In this document: one piece after another, positions 21,547 through 32,034 of the stretch
Position numbering within the stretch: position 1 is the stretch's first letter
Layout: each line of letters opens with the position of its first letter
Assembly (NCBI GenBank): GCA_944989445.1
Contig: CALYLW010000337.1
Span: 434,001-498,000 of the forward strand
Length of the DNA stretch: 64,000 nucleotides
Source: Ampullaceana balthica
Lineage: Eukaryota; Mollusca; Gastropoda; Lymnaeidae
Direction: 5' to 3'
Program-made: the position numbers and the translations under genes
Notes under the pieces: model-generated
Told to the model about the DNA's origin: nothing
Seen by the model: the letters and a program-made list of their open reading frames with translations, nothing else
Database searches by the model: none

Positions 21547-21751
21547 GTGAGTATTTGTAAGCACGTTTAAAGAAGAGTATTAACTAGGCAAAGCTTTACA
21601 ACGTAGTTAAAAGGGGGGATATTAAAATTTATGAATAATTTTTTTTACAAATAAAAAATTAGTAACAAAAATTTTAAGTCTGGCGTTGTGATCATTTCCT
21701 ATATTTCAATGAAGATTATGTTCATGTTTGGATGCTAGGGGTAAAATTAAA

Positions 21752-22220
21752 CAACCCCGTAAAAACAGAGTTTTTGACTAAAAATCCCTCATATATGAGA
21801 CATAACTAAAAGTATTGATTATGTTCCAACGCGACAAAAACATTTACAGACTGACACCGAGTGATGTCCCCTGGCTTTAAAACCGGGGGGAGGGACGGAA
21901 GGGGTGTGGACATCGACGGGTGGCGTCAACTCAACTGGCACGTGAAAGAAAAACAATAACAAACTGTTAATTTGAATTACATACGTTATATAAAGATAAA
22001 CTAAAAATGCATTAATTTAATTACGGTAAGTTCGATCGATCTGAAATTTTGATACGATGCATTGTTAGATGACATGAGTCTATGTACGAAATTTCAGCTC
22101 GATAGCATTACGGGAAGTGGGTCATTGTTTAGTTTTGTTTTTTTCGCTCGCCCGCGAACGACAGAGAGATCACGACAGGGAGAGATGACGACAAGATTTT
22201 GAAGTTAATATAAGGGATTT
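21752..22220 (+). repeat. type A dispersed repeat, copy A2
   Basis: 5' CCCCGTAAAAACAGAG, central TTCGATCGATCTGAAATTTT and AAATTTCAGCTCGATAGC, 3' GTTAATATAAGGGATTT followed by A-rich sequence. It lies between candidate exons 21481 and 22282, so it would be intronic if those are real. Confidence 0.75.
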
Positions 22221-22281
22221 AAAAATAAATAGCGTAAATGCAAATATTTTGCATCATTTCATTTTTTTATTTTTTTTTCAG

Positions 22282-22308
22282 CAATGTTGCGATAGATTGA
22301 GGCATATG
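22282..22308 (+). CDS. candidate mini-exon of the diverged paralogue
   Basis: 27 nt between a T-rich TTTCAG acceptor and GTAAGA, in phase 0, reading QCCDRLRHM. It compares with KCCGRQQGQ at the same place in Smr copy 1: both give a dicysteine directly after the hydrophobic exon. A downstream acceptor at 22773 leads to AREA-free sequence (ARKVGHFTVSPS then stop) or, in another frame, HVDEAKKWEQDF, which is weakly like an Smr helix. The rest of this gene is not resolved. Confidence 0.35.
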
Positions 22309-23129
22309 GTAAGATTATTTTAAGTATGTATTTAAATAGCTAGACATTTTAATATTACATGATTCAAAAGTTTTTCCTTTTAATAATCTGTTCTGAATTT
22401 GCTTCAGCAATGGTTTAAAAGTACACTATGCATTAACCTCTTCTTTTTAAGTAGGTTGATAAGGTAAAAAATATAATAAAATCTTAGACGATGAAAAAAT
22501 AACAAGAAAAAAAAATTACGGTAAAAAACATAAGATATGATGGCATGTTTAGTGTGGAGCATCATACTTGAAAACAAACTGGATCCAACCATACTTCGGG
22601 ACAGATCTACCTTGAAACTGTACACAGCAGTCTTCAAACTAACACAAATGACCTTCACTTCCATCTTGTGCAATTCTTTAGATGATCGGAACAGTATCAT
22701 CTAAACTGCACAAAAATACCTATGTTGACATTTACCATTTCAAACAGAGAGCGTTTAAAGAAATTTCTTTCAGGCTCGGAAAGTTGGACACTTCACTGTC
22801 TCGCCAAGTTGACGTGGAGGTCAGTGGGCGGACGAGAGGCGGCCTGTCACGTCGATGAGGCAAAAAAATGGGAACAAGATTTTACAGATGAAAGCTTGAG
22901 AAATTAAAATATAACACATATTTTGAAACTTTTTTGAAAATGGCGCAAAAATCGGTTTCAAATAATTCAGGGAGCGATTGGTTCCCTAATTTGTTTTTCG
23001 AAATTTTAAAAAGTTGTCAGCATGGTCTTTTTATTTATTCGCAAGGTGAATAGAAATATTCTATGCTCCTAGTACGACTCTTGTAATGCTGATAATTATG
23101 TAAAGACTAAAAATGTAAATAGTAAAAAG

Positions 23130-24864
23130 TAGGGGGTGGCCGGATAGCGGGATTTTCGCCACTATCCGGATTTGACAAATACTTTTTGCAGATCCGGATA
23201 GGATCCGGATATCAATGTAGTAAAGATTTATTTAATTTTATGCTAAAAAATAATAGTTTTAATTTTATTTTGTAATTATTAGTTTATACTATAAACTTAT
23301 TACTTATCAGTTAAACGGGAGCATTGGAGACTGGGACAGACTGAGTGTAGGCTTTCGTTTTTAACTTCTTTGTCATCTTATCTTATCTGTTTATAGACGC
23401 TCCTTCTATGCAGAAGATTATTGCGTCCTACGCTTATCTATGGTTTGTGTTTAGTCCTGCATTTTTATTAGAGATTTAAATGTTGATAAAGTGTTGGTTT
23501 TCCTGGATTCTTCAGGCAACCCATTCCACGCCCGAATTCCGGACGGGAAGAAGGAAAACTTGTATGTGTTTGTTCTTGCATACGGAATAAGAAAGGTGTT
23601 TTTATCCTTATGTCTATCTGAGGGTTGTATTAAGTTATCTTTGTGTTGTATTTCTAAATTAGAATTAATTGCTTTATGTATGATTACTACTTTGCTTTTG
23701 GTTCTTCTATCCTCTAGTGTTTCAAGGTTTAATGATTTAACTAATGGTGTTATTCTTGTCAGTTTCGAATATTCTCCAGTAATGAATCTGGCAGCTCTTT
23801 TTTTAATTTGTTCTAGTTTATCAATGTTTTCTTTGGTGGATGGGTCCCATACAGAAGATGCATATTCTAGTACAGGTCTCACCAAAGTGAGGTAGCATTT
23901 TAGTTTTATATCTCTATTACATTTGTTAAAGTTTCTTTTTATAAAGCCTAAGGTTTTTCGACTAGTCCGTTGACAGTAGTCAATCATTCAGTAATTTCAC
24001 TTCAGTATTTACATTTAAACTTTTTACTTATGTGATAAAAGATATATCATTGTAATAATTTTATATTCTTTGTTGTTGTTTTGTTACCGTTGAACTTTAA
24101 ATGACAGTTGCAGTTGTGATTTGATTTGCGAACATAAAAATAAAAAATTTGGCTTGTCTAACGTGTTATATCTTATTCAGTCTTATTAATTTTAAACTCT
24201 AGTCTATTAAAAATATTACGATAATTTTCGGATAATACAAAATAAGTTACGTCACAAATTAAGTTATAAATTAAATTATTAATATCTAACAAAATAAACA
24301 AATGAACAAGGTTGATCATGAAATTATTCAAATCCATGCAAATATAGTAAAACAATCAATTTCAAAACGAGAAAAAAACATAAAGTTAAAAAGTTACAAG
24401 TATAGATATTACTGCACTAAATTAGATAATAAACTAACTTAACTAAGAGCATATTAAACTTAAATCTTTTGAATAAAAGAAAAGTTTTTATTATGGCTCT
24501 AAATCACGATTTCTTGTACACCACACTACACACTCAGTACAACACTGTTCGCTTGGTACACACTACACAGTTCGTTGAATTTCGTTCAAGTTCGTTCATT
24601 CAATTCATTGTAATATGTTCATCGTTGACTTTGACAGTGTCACAGAGTGTCATTGTAGATAGCAGATACTCTCCATATGTTGGATAATAAATAGTTAATA
24701 AATAGTATTAAATACTAAATAGTAATTAGTAAAGTACCCCCCCCCCTTTTAAGCTCTTACACTTAAATGTGGAGATATCTGGATCCGGAATCGGATCCGG
24801 CAAATATGAGGGCCAAAGTATCCGGATCCGTCAAATAGTAAAAACCATATCCGGCCACCCCCTA
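23130..24864. mobile_element. non-autonomous hAT-like element with GGATCCGG motifs
   Basis: Termini TAGGGGGTGGCCGGATA and TATCCGGCCACCCCCTA, flanked by GTAAAAAG and TTAAAAAG (8-bp duplication, one mismatch). Subterminal parts contain repeated GATCCGGAT/GGATCCGG motifs on both sides, likely transposase-binding sites (inference). The interior has no recognisable transposase. A LINE is inserted at 23376-23987. Confidence 0.8.
23376..23987 (-). mobile_element. 5'-truncated LINE with C-terminal reverse transcriptase ORF
   Basis: The minus-strand frame 23451-23987 (178 residues) runs from TSRKTLGFIKRNFNKC through LVRPVLEYASSVWDPSTKE, KKRAARFITGEYSKL, and FFPSGIRAWNGLPEESR. This is the thumb and C-terminal part of a CR1/Jockey-type non-LTR reverse transcriptase. 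The catalytic part is lost by 5' truncation. The 3' UTR contains GCGTAGGACGCAATAATCTT, GAAGGAGCGTCT and a GATAAGATAAGAT tail (left end). This tail is shared with the SINEs at 47308 and 52543. Confidence 0.88.
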
Positions 24865-26321
24865 TTAAAAAGTATGATTTAAGTTTGCAAATTTCATGTG
24901 ATACCTTCCAACTTAAACTTCAAAAAATATCTCTAAAATACTCTTAAGTTCCGCGTCAAATTTTAATGCCTAGCCACTTTTATAAAGGTTGTACAAACGG
25001 CAGTTTTTAAAAGTTAGGTAATCAGTATAAGAAATTGCCGGATCTAAGCACATTTTAAAAAAGATTTTATAAAGGACATTATGTGTTTAAGAGGATATAC
25101 ATTTGTAAAATTGAAATCAATCCTTCGTTGTACTTTGGGTGACTGTTATGTCCTTGCATGTGATCTTAAGGTTGCGATTGTTTGGCACCTTTTGAAAAGC
25201 AGTTGTCGTGAAAGCGAAAACAAAATTAACAACTAAGATGATGAGAATGAGCAAAGTTGATCTTTTTTACAATATTCTAAACTGCTCCATATTCTGTACT
25301 GTAGAAATGAAGATGGTTGCTGATGGTTGCTGATGGTTGCTGATGGTTGCTGCATGCATACCGATCCCATTACGCGTTTCAAAGTCCACAGCTACTTCCA
25401 AAAAGCCGTTATCTGCTTTAGACTTAAACTCTATGAGATTTTTAGAAAGACCAGAAAAACGACAGCGTAATATTGTAATTTCCCAAAACTACGTAAGGAT
25501 CCCTCCATATACAGATTTGATTAGCCTATATGAAAGTCAAGCGATGTGCTTGTTTTTCTGCCTATGGATTGGCAGGTCTTGACCAAACCTGGAATACATA
25601 TTATTAATTAGGATCTAGAATCAAATCTAGGAGAATTATTTTGAACTTTAAGAAATACACCGTTAGGTAACAGGGCCCATGATTTTGTGTTTCATTAATA
25701 TAAAATTAAACTTTATGTTCAGGATGGATGAATAAACCAAAACCAATATTAGTAAAAGAAATTTGGTGATCTTTATCAAGGTGATATGGAAATTTGAAGT
25801 CATAATTTCAAATAATTTGGGTCCAGCCGTCCCGAATCCTCATTTTTTTTCAACTTTAATGTATTGTTCCGCAATTGTTTTTGCATGAATGGAAGGATCC
25901 TGCATAACTAACCTACATGTCCTTGAAAGCTGTAGATTTAGACTCTTTATGTTTGGCTAGCACATGTGCAACCTGCTTCAGCTGTTGGTCAGCGTCATAA
26001 ACACTGTTTGAGTGTATGACTAGGTCACCACCCTTACCCCCCTCCCCCGACTTTATCTAACATGGGGCACTAAGTCGTTTTACACTTCTTTAAATTGTTA
26101 ACTCAAATATGATTAAAATCTTTACACATATTTTCGGTTCTTTATTTTTTTCGGAATTGGATTTTATTAAGATCACAAGATTTCGGACAGACAGATGGGT
26201 CGTTGAGTTCAATAAAAATAAGGGGGAAAATATAATTTACTGGTGATGACTTAACGTTACATTTTGTCGCACAACAACGCTTAAGTTCTTCTAGACCTGG
26301 AATACTCTCCTCCAATTCCAA
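24865..26321. other. no supported gene; short 10-bp tandem repeat
   Basis: AT-rich DNA. GATGGTTGCT is repeated about four times at 25311-25351. A plus-strand frame at 25337-25582 has no recognisable domain. CACCCTTACCCCCCTCCCCC at 26029 precedes the Ginger element. Confidence 0.4.
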
Positions 26322-28014
26322 TGTATATGTTAAAGGCAAAGTGTGAAATTCAGGCATTCTATAGAGTGCCTAGGCCATGTATAGAATGCCTGATGGTTTC
26401 AGGCAAGGTATGAAATGATTGCTAGTTCATACATTGCCTAGGCATTCAATAGAATGCCGAGTTGTCGTCCGGCAAAGTGTGTAATTGGCCTACCCCCGCC
26501 ATTTTGCCAGCCACTGAAGTTGGCGGTGGCGCTTTGGTCATTGTTTGATTATGTCGATTGAAGCCTGTGAGTATTGAAGGTTATTGTAAGACAGCGTTTA
26601 GCCGGTCCATGGTTCCACTATTAAATCAAAGATAATATTGCCAACATTCTTCTCACGACTGCTGAGATTCCACAGACGTTCTCCCATAACGTTTCCCCTC
26701 GGATTGCTGTGTGGCCATGTCGGAAGATAATGTAGTGCTAGGACAGGAATCACGCCACGTTGACATGCAACGACGGTTCTACGATGAGTTATCTAAAGTA
26801 AGCGCCGCTGTTGCTAAAACAGCGCTTTTCTTAACCTAAACGGTTACCAACAATTGGTGGATGATGTGAAAATAGCTAAGACCACCAATAAGCAGGAACC
26901 ACGGGACGATTGGCTCGTGAAACACTGTGATGTCATAATGGTGAAAAATAAGAGTAAGTTGATCATCCCTGTTATAGAAGGCGTGAGGGTCATTTTGTTT
27001 TACGTCGCGGTCTCCGAGATATTTGACGTGATTCATAAAGCCCATCTGGCCATTGGTTATGGAGGATGGGACAGAATGTTGAAAGAACTTTTAGCCAAAT
27101 ACAAGAAGCTACCCGTCATGATATTAAAATGTTTATTAACCTTAGTGACCTTACTGGAACAAAACAAAAAGGCGTCAAAAAGGCATTGTGGTGAAGCGAT
27201 TGGCTTCTTCTGAATTCAACTCTCGTTGTCAGGTCGATCTCATAGACTTTCAATCCCATCCTGATGGGTATACAAGTTCATAATGGTGTATTAAGATCAT
27301 CTCACCAAGTTCGTGGTTCTCAGGGCCCTGAAGACAAAGAGGGCACAAGAAGTAGCATACCAGCTCGTAGACATATTTACTTTGCTTGTTGCTCCAATGA
27401 TTCTACAATCCAACAACGGCAGGGAATTAGTAAACAATGTGGTAAGCAGCCTAAAGGAGTACTAGCCCACCTTGAAGATCATTCATGGTAAGCCGCGCCA
27501 CTCACAAAGCTAAGGGAGCGTCGAAAGAGCTAACCAGGACATTGAAAATATGCTGTGTGCTTAGATACAAGATAAAAAAACTGGTCACTTGAGTGAGGGG
27601 TAACGGTTCGTCCAACTCAAGAAGATCAGGGCTTTTCATTCTGGGATGAAAAGATCACCATACGAAGCTCTCTATTGGCTGCAGAGCTAAAGTAGGTCTC
27701 ACAACGTCGTCCCTACCTGACGATGTTTTATCAGATGTAAAATCAGAGGAAGACCTCGAAAAAATAATACAGAGCGTACATCATGTGCTTTATTTTGTGT
27801 TACTGTCAATTTAAAATACATAATTATCAGTAAAATCTTTTGTTATGCTTTTTTTACACCTTGCCTAAACGAAATCCGACATTCTATAGAATGCCTAGGC
27901 AAAGTATGGAAAAGTTTTTAAAATTTCATACTTTGCCCGAAACCATCAGGCATTCTATATTGCCTAAGCATTCTATAGAATCCCTGGTTTCACACATTGC
28001 CTGTAACATATACA
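26322..28014 (+). mobile_element. Ginger (KRBA2-like) DNA transposon
   Basis: 1.69 kb with unusually long imperfect terminal inverted repeats of roughly 95 bp: TGTATATGTTAAAGGCAA at the left and the matching CCTGTAACATATACA at the right. Both sides repeat GGCATTCTATAGA.TGCCTA palindromic blocks. Ginger elements have TGT...ACA termini and a retroviral-type integrase, as here. I could not see a clear 4-bp target duplication. The integrase gene is broken. Confidence 0.85.
26717..27772 (+). pseudogene. Ginger integrase, broken
   Basis: From ATG at 26717 (MSEDNVVLGQESRH), the pieces are: a zinc-binding region in which EPRDDWLVKHCDV and DVIHKAHLAIGYGGWDRMLK are clear, but the second His (usual GHGG) is Tyr and the Cys pair is not preserved; then the integrase core with VDLIDFQSHPDG, a frameshift, LVDIFTLLVAPMILQSNNGRE, GKPRHSQS-stop-GSVERANQD, and KRSPYEALY. 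The core matches KRAB-A domain-containing protein 2 and Ginger integrases. The second catalytic Asp (usual SDNG) is Asn (SNNG). With stops and frameshifts this copy cannot be active. Confidence 0.88.
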
Positions 28015-28389
28015 TAAACCTTCATCGTACTGTAAACAGAGACACTGGTGGTAGCCATTCAAATAATCTAATCTCATATTATGCAAGCTAGAGATTACTC
28101 CATTAAAGCGTAGGCAACATGCTCCATCTGCTGAGCAGTGCCATACAGCATTGTACGGACTCTCACCGCCCTAGCCCACCCCCACCCCCGGGCTATATCC
28201 AGAGTGGGGCACGATTTGAAATCAAATTGTTGGTGGTGTTAAGATCAAAGCACACGTTTCTTTGTATTTTAACACACGTCATGTGGGTTAAAACTTATAT
28301 TGTGTTTCTTAATTGAATTCCTGTTCATGGCAAAAATGTTATTTATTATAAATGTTGATGTATTATTGTAATCTCTATTATCTTCTTAG

Positions 28390-28450
28390 ATGCAGTACAG
28401 GCAACCTCAGTGAAGACTTGATAGGACGATGGCTCTCAATACAGAAATAG
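28390..28450 (+). CDS. candidate terminal exon of the diverged Smr-array paralogue
   Basis: After a TCTTCTTAG acceptor, the same acceptor sequence as in exon 4 of Smr copies 1 and 2, a frame of 19 codons plus a split codon runs to TAG (28448-28450). The nucleotide block TGGCTCTCAATACAG aligns with ATAGCTCTCAACACAG at the end of copy 1. The DGEAVIDL sequence itself is not kept. It is probably a decayed or fast-diverged exon 4. Confidence 0.35.
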
Positions 28451-29100
28451 TGTTACTCTTTCCTTTTTTCATTTAATATATGTAAAAAATTTATTTGTTG
28501 AAACCTTTAAAAAAAAATAATTAATTTTAAATTAGTGTATTTAAGAACGACTCAGATGCTCCTAGGATATTTTGTTTATTTTAGATTAAAATTGTAATTT
28601 TGTTTACACATCTTTAGAAATTGTTTTCTTTTCAGTGACTTAATCAAATTATTCCGATTATAGTAACTCTAAAATAAATGCTTTTTCTCAAATCACACCA
28701 GTCTAGATGTGTGCTCTATTTGGCTTTGGGAAAATATGAATTAAATATAGGCGCAGACATAAATCAGAAATCATTTAATTTATTGATTGTGAATATATAT
28801 GCCCAATTTCAACCAAATTAGTTCATATGCATGTCAAATTATGTTCTCAGTTTACTGTTTTCTTTTATATCTCTTTTTGAAAAATCAAGGCTTTTATTTT
28901 TTTTTAAATGTTTTATTCTTTCACGCCTTTTATCATAGATACTGTTCACGCTACACAGCACAAAAATGTGTGAGTCATGAGGGTGTTTATTGATTACCGC
29001 GTTTTACAAAATGACAAATTATAATTTAAAACAGTTACATATAGCTAGAAGTCAATATTATTAAATTATAAAAATAATAATAATTATCAATATACAAAAT
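28451..29100. other. AT-rich, nothing recognised
   Basis: No exon, domain or clear repeat boundary seen. Confidence 0.4.
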
Positions 29101-29104
29101 TCCC

Positions 29105-29485
29105 GTTGTCTGTATGTATGTATGGAATAATGCTTTTAGGTTGCGCTGTGATCGCTGTTGTATAAAAATATTATATGACGTCATTGTTTTAGGCTTATAT
29201 TTTAATTTTTGAAAAGGGAACGATGTAAAAATAGGATTTGAGGATTTATAATTATTATGAAATACTTTGTGTACTTTCAGCAAGTTTAATATTTCGTATT
29301 TATCAAACACGGATAAGTTACTTATGTTAATTATGTATATTGATTCCGTTGTCTGTATCTGATGTTAGGTGGCGCTGCGATCGATTGTGTATAAAAATAT
29401 TATATGACGTCATTGTTTTAGCTTATATTTAAATCTTTGAAAAGGGAACAATGTAAAAATAGTATTTGAGGATTTATAATTAGTA
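29105..29485. repeat. two direct copies of a ~145-bp dispersed repeat
   Basis: 29105-29262 and 29342-29485 share CCGTTGTCTGTAT, ATATTATATGACGTCATTG and GATTTGAGGATTTATAATTA-type blocks at about 235-bp spacing. A reversed partial copy occurs at 48025-48115. Unclassified. Confidence 0.65.
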
Positions 29486-30176
29486 TTCCTTTTTGAATAT
29501 ATTTTTTTTTAAAATTATCTTAAACAAATATTAATTTTTACAGCAGTAATTGTATATTGAACTCAAATCAAAAAAGATTCCGGGTTATCTCTAGTAATAA
29601 TAATAATAGTAATAATAATAATAGTAGAAATATTAAAAGTTTCTTTTTAATTTTATGTAGTCTCTAAATCAAATATTGTTTTATTTTCTTTAATTATAAA
29701 ACTAAAGCATATGTGAAAGTGGTTGAACGCTTAGTTGATTCACCAATGAAAACATATTTCAATGACATTGGTTTGGGTAAAATATTACATTCATTTAATT
29801 TTTGCATACTTTTCAGAGCTTTTGTGATTTTCTTTTACCTCATTTATGATTTGATTTGATTTTTAAGTTGAGGAATATTTTCTAATAATCTTTTAAAAAA
29901 AGTCCTTTGAACAATTAATTATTTGAACTTCAATTATTTAACTTATCAATACATTGCAATACTAATACAAAAACATATTAAAAAGTTTTTAGATTATTAA
30001 AGTAATTTAATTGAAGAAAATCAATTTTTGTGTAACAGTAACTTCATATGCAATAGTTTGTCCTTTAATTTTAAATACTATTTTTGAGGTGAAGTTTTTA
30101 TTTCTTTTGCCATTTTTTATTTGTTTTAATTTTTGTTAGATTCGTTTTTAATATACACTCTTTATAATGTCTTAGG

Positions 30177-30535
30177 GCTCCCTAAATGACCCCACGCGAT
30201 TTTGGCCATTTCACCCCCCTCCTCCTCCCTCCTCTCACGTCGTCACAAAAAGTTAGACCCCTCTTCAATATTACGTCAAAAAGCTTTGACCTCCCCCCAT
30301 TGAAAACCCCTTTTTTCTATATGAAAATGAGCATTTATCATTTAAGTTTTTATTTAGTGTAGGCCTGCATTCTAGTATCGTAACACGTGTGAAGCCATGT
30401 AAAACGTCATTAAATAAATTGCAAGAAATCAAATATTTAAGTGGAACTTTTTTTTTAAGTTCCGTGATTTGACGTGAGGTCACATTTTGAAACTCCCCCC
30501 TCCCCCGCGTCACACATCGTCACAAACATTTTTTT
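30177..30535. mobile_element. PIF/Harbinger-like MITE
   Basis: Begins TTA then GGGCTCCCTAAATGACCCCA, a diverged form of the family terminus. It continues with CGTCGTCACAAAAAGTTAGA, the internal ATCGTAACACGTGTGAAGCC block and GACGTGAGGTCAC, and fades out near 30530. The right terminus is missing. Confidence 0.65.
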
Positions 30536-31140
30536 AATTTTATTATACTATCGAAATATTGAAATTTTAATAATTACAATCTTCAAGGTTAAATCCTGAT
30601 TTTTTTAAATATCGTTTTGCTTTGGTTTCCAAAAAAATTTGTGCATCTATTTTAAAATAACATAGACTGTTCTCGAATTTACACACATTTTGAAAACTTT
30701 GAAAAGTATGGCTTTCATATTTCTCTAATAATTACAGATCAGTGTGTCGACGATTGCCATTTTTACTTTTAAATCACTTTTGATCACTTTCTACAAATAT
30801 ATAATATATATATATAATAAAACATTTGTTTAAAGATTTTGAGTTTTTACACGCTTTTATTTAGCTTGCTTATTCTGTGTGTGTGTTACTGATAGCAATA
30901 CAATTTTGCAACGTCATTTTGACGCACTTCACAAGGCTCCATTAAGCTGAAATTTGGCAGACACCTGTATCTCGGTGACAATACAATATTCCAAAATTTC
31001 TTTTAATTTTCATTCGGCTGTCAAGTTATTTGTTTTTGCTTTGTTTTGTTGTTTTTTTTTGGTTTTTTTTTCTCCTTTTTAATTTTTTTTTACATTTAAC
31101 ACAATTGTCTTCAGCCTAAGCAAATGACAATAATAAATAC

Positions 31141-31600
31141 TAGGCTGGCTCTGATTTTTAAAAAGTGTTCGATATATCGGGAAAAAAATAATCGGTTAAT
31201 CGATTAATTTAGATTAATTATATTTGTATAAATCAAATATAGATCCAGTTAAGTCGCGATTCATGATTTATTTGTTTGGCCTAATCGGTTAAGTCGCGGT
31301 AATTCATTGGCTCCCAAATTTTGTAACTTAACATATCAAATTCGTTCTGCTATGCAAGAAATAAGGAAGAAACCCCTTTTTGTTTTACGTATGCAATTCT
31401 AAATAAATAATAATAATACGAGGGGAAAAGTATGTAAGTAACAAAAAATATAAATTATTAATAAATTGGAACAATAAATATAAGAAATATTTTTTTTAAC
31501 TTAATCGAATTTTAATCTATCAAATTAATTTTAATCGATTTAAAAATTTTTAACGATCAATTGATTAATTAATCGTTAATTTCCGCAGCCCAAATAGATA
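31141..31600. repeat. AT-rich block with repeated ATCGATTAA palindromes
   Basis: CGGTTAATCGATTAATTTAG near the left edge and GATCAATTGATTAATTAATCG near the right edge are roughly inverted. The edges GGCTGGC and GCAGCCC may be short inverted ends. It is a possible MITE of unknown class; there is no target duplication I can demonstrate. Confidence 0.35.
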
Positions 31601-31639
31601 CATTTTTTAAAATTGTATTTTTCTTTGAAGATTGAGGAC

Positions 31640-32034
31640 AGTGCTACCTTCAAACTGGACAGAGCTATAATATACTCACTTCCTCTATAATAATATTCTT
31701 GCAATACATTCACTGATTTCGTTAGCATTATTACCTATTACAAGCGGTTGTGTGTTTAAATTTATCAGCATATAATGTATCAGTTAAAGTAGCGCCTATT
31801 AAAATAGCATCATAAGTGGTAAAACAAGGGATTTCAGTTTCAATATGTACGGTATAAGGAATTAATCTTATGTTTTCTCTGTTCGGGAAAAATCCGATCT
31901 TTGTTCAACACCATACAAGGGGAGGCTACTTCGAACCATCGCTTATTTCTATGAAAGTCATGAAATCAATAAAACCTTATTTCAATAAAAACTAAATATC
32001 ATAGACTGCCTTAGTCCCTTGTATGATCAAAGAC
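31640..32034 (+). promoter_or_regulatory. conserved upstream region and leader of Smr copy 1
   Basis: This upstream stretch aligns with 50745-51150 and 61330-61638 (blocks CAAACTGGACA, CTATAATAAT, ATTACCTRTTACA, AGGGAAAATNCGA). Immediately before the ATG all three copies share GACTGCC(T/G)TAGTCC (32004, 51119, 61608). Copies 2 and 3 have TATAACTTTAT about 15 bases before that block. A TATA-type promoter with a short leader fits, but this is inference from conservation. Confidence 0.4.

Noticed and set aside
22774..22906. Exon coding a complete Smr helix (HVDEAKKWEQDF)
   Set aside because: The similarity is short, it is in a different phase from the mini-exon at 22282, and the DLHG strand would need a frameshift. 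Noted only as weak support for a diverged copy.
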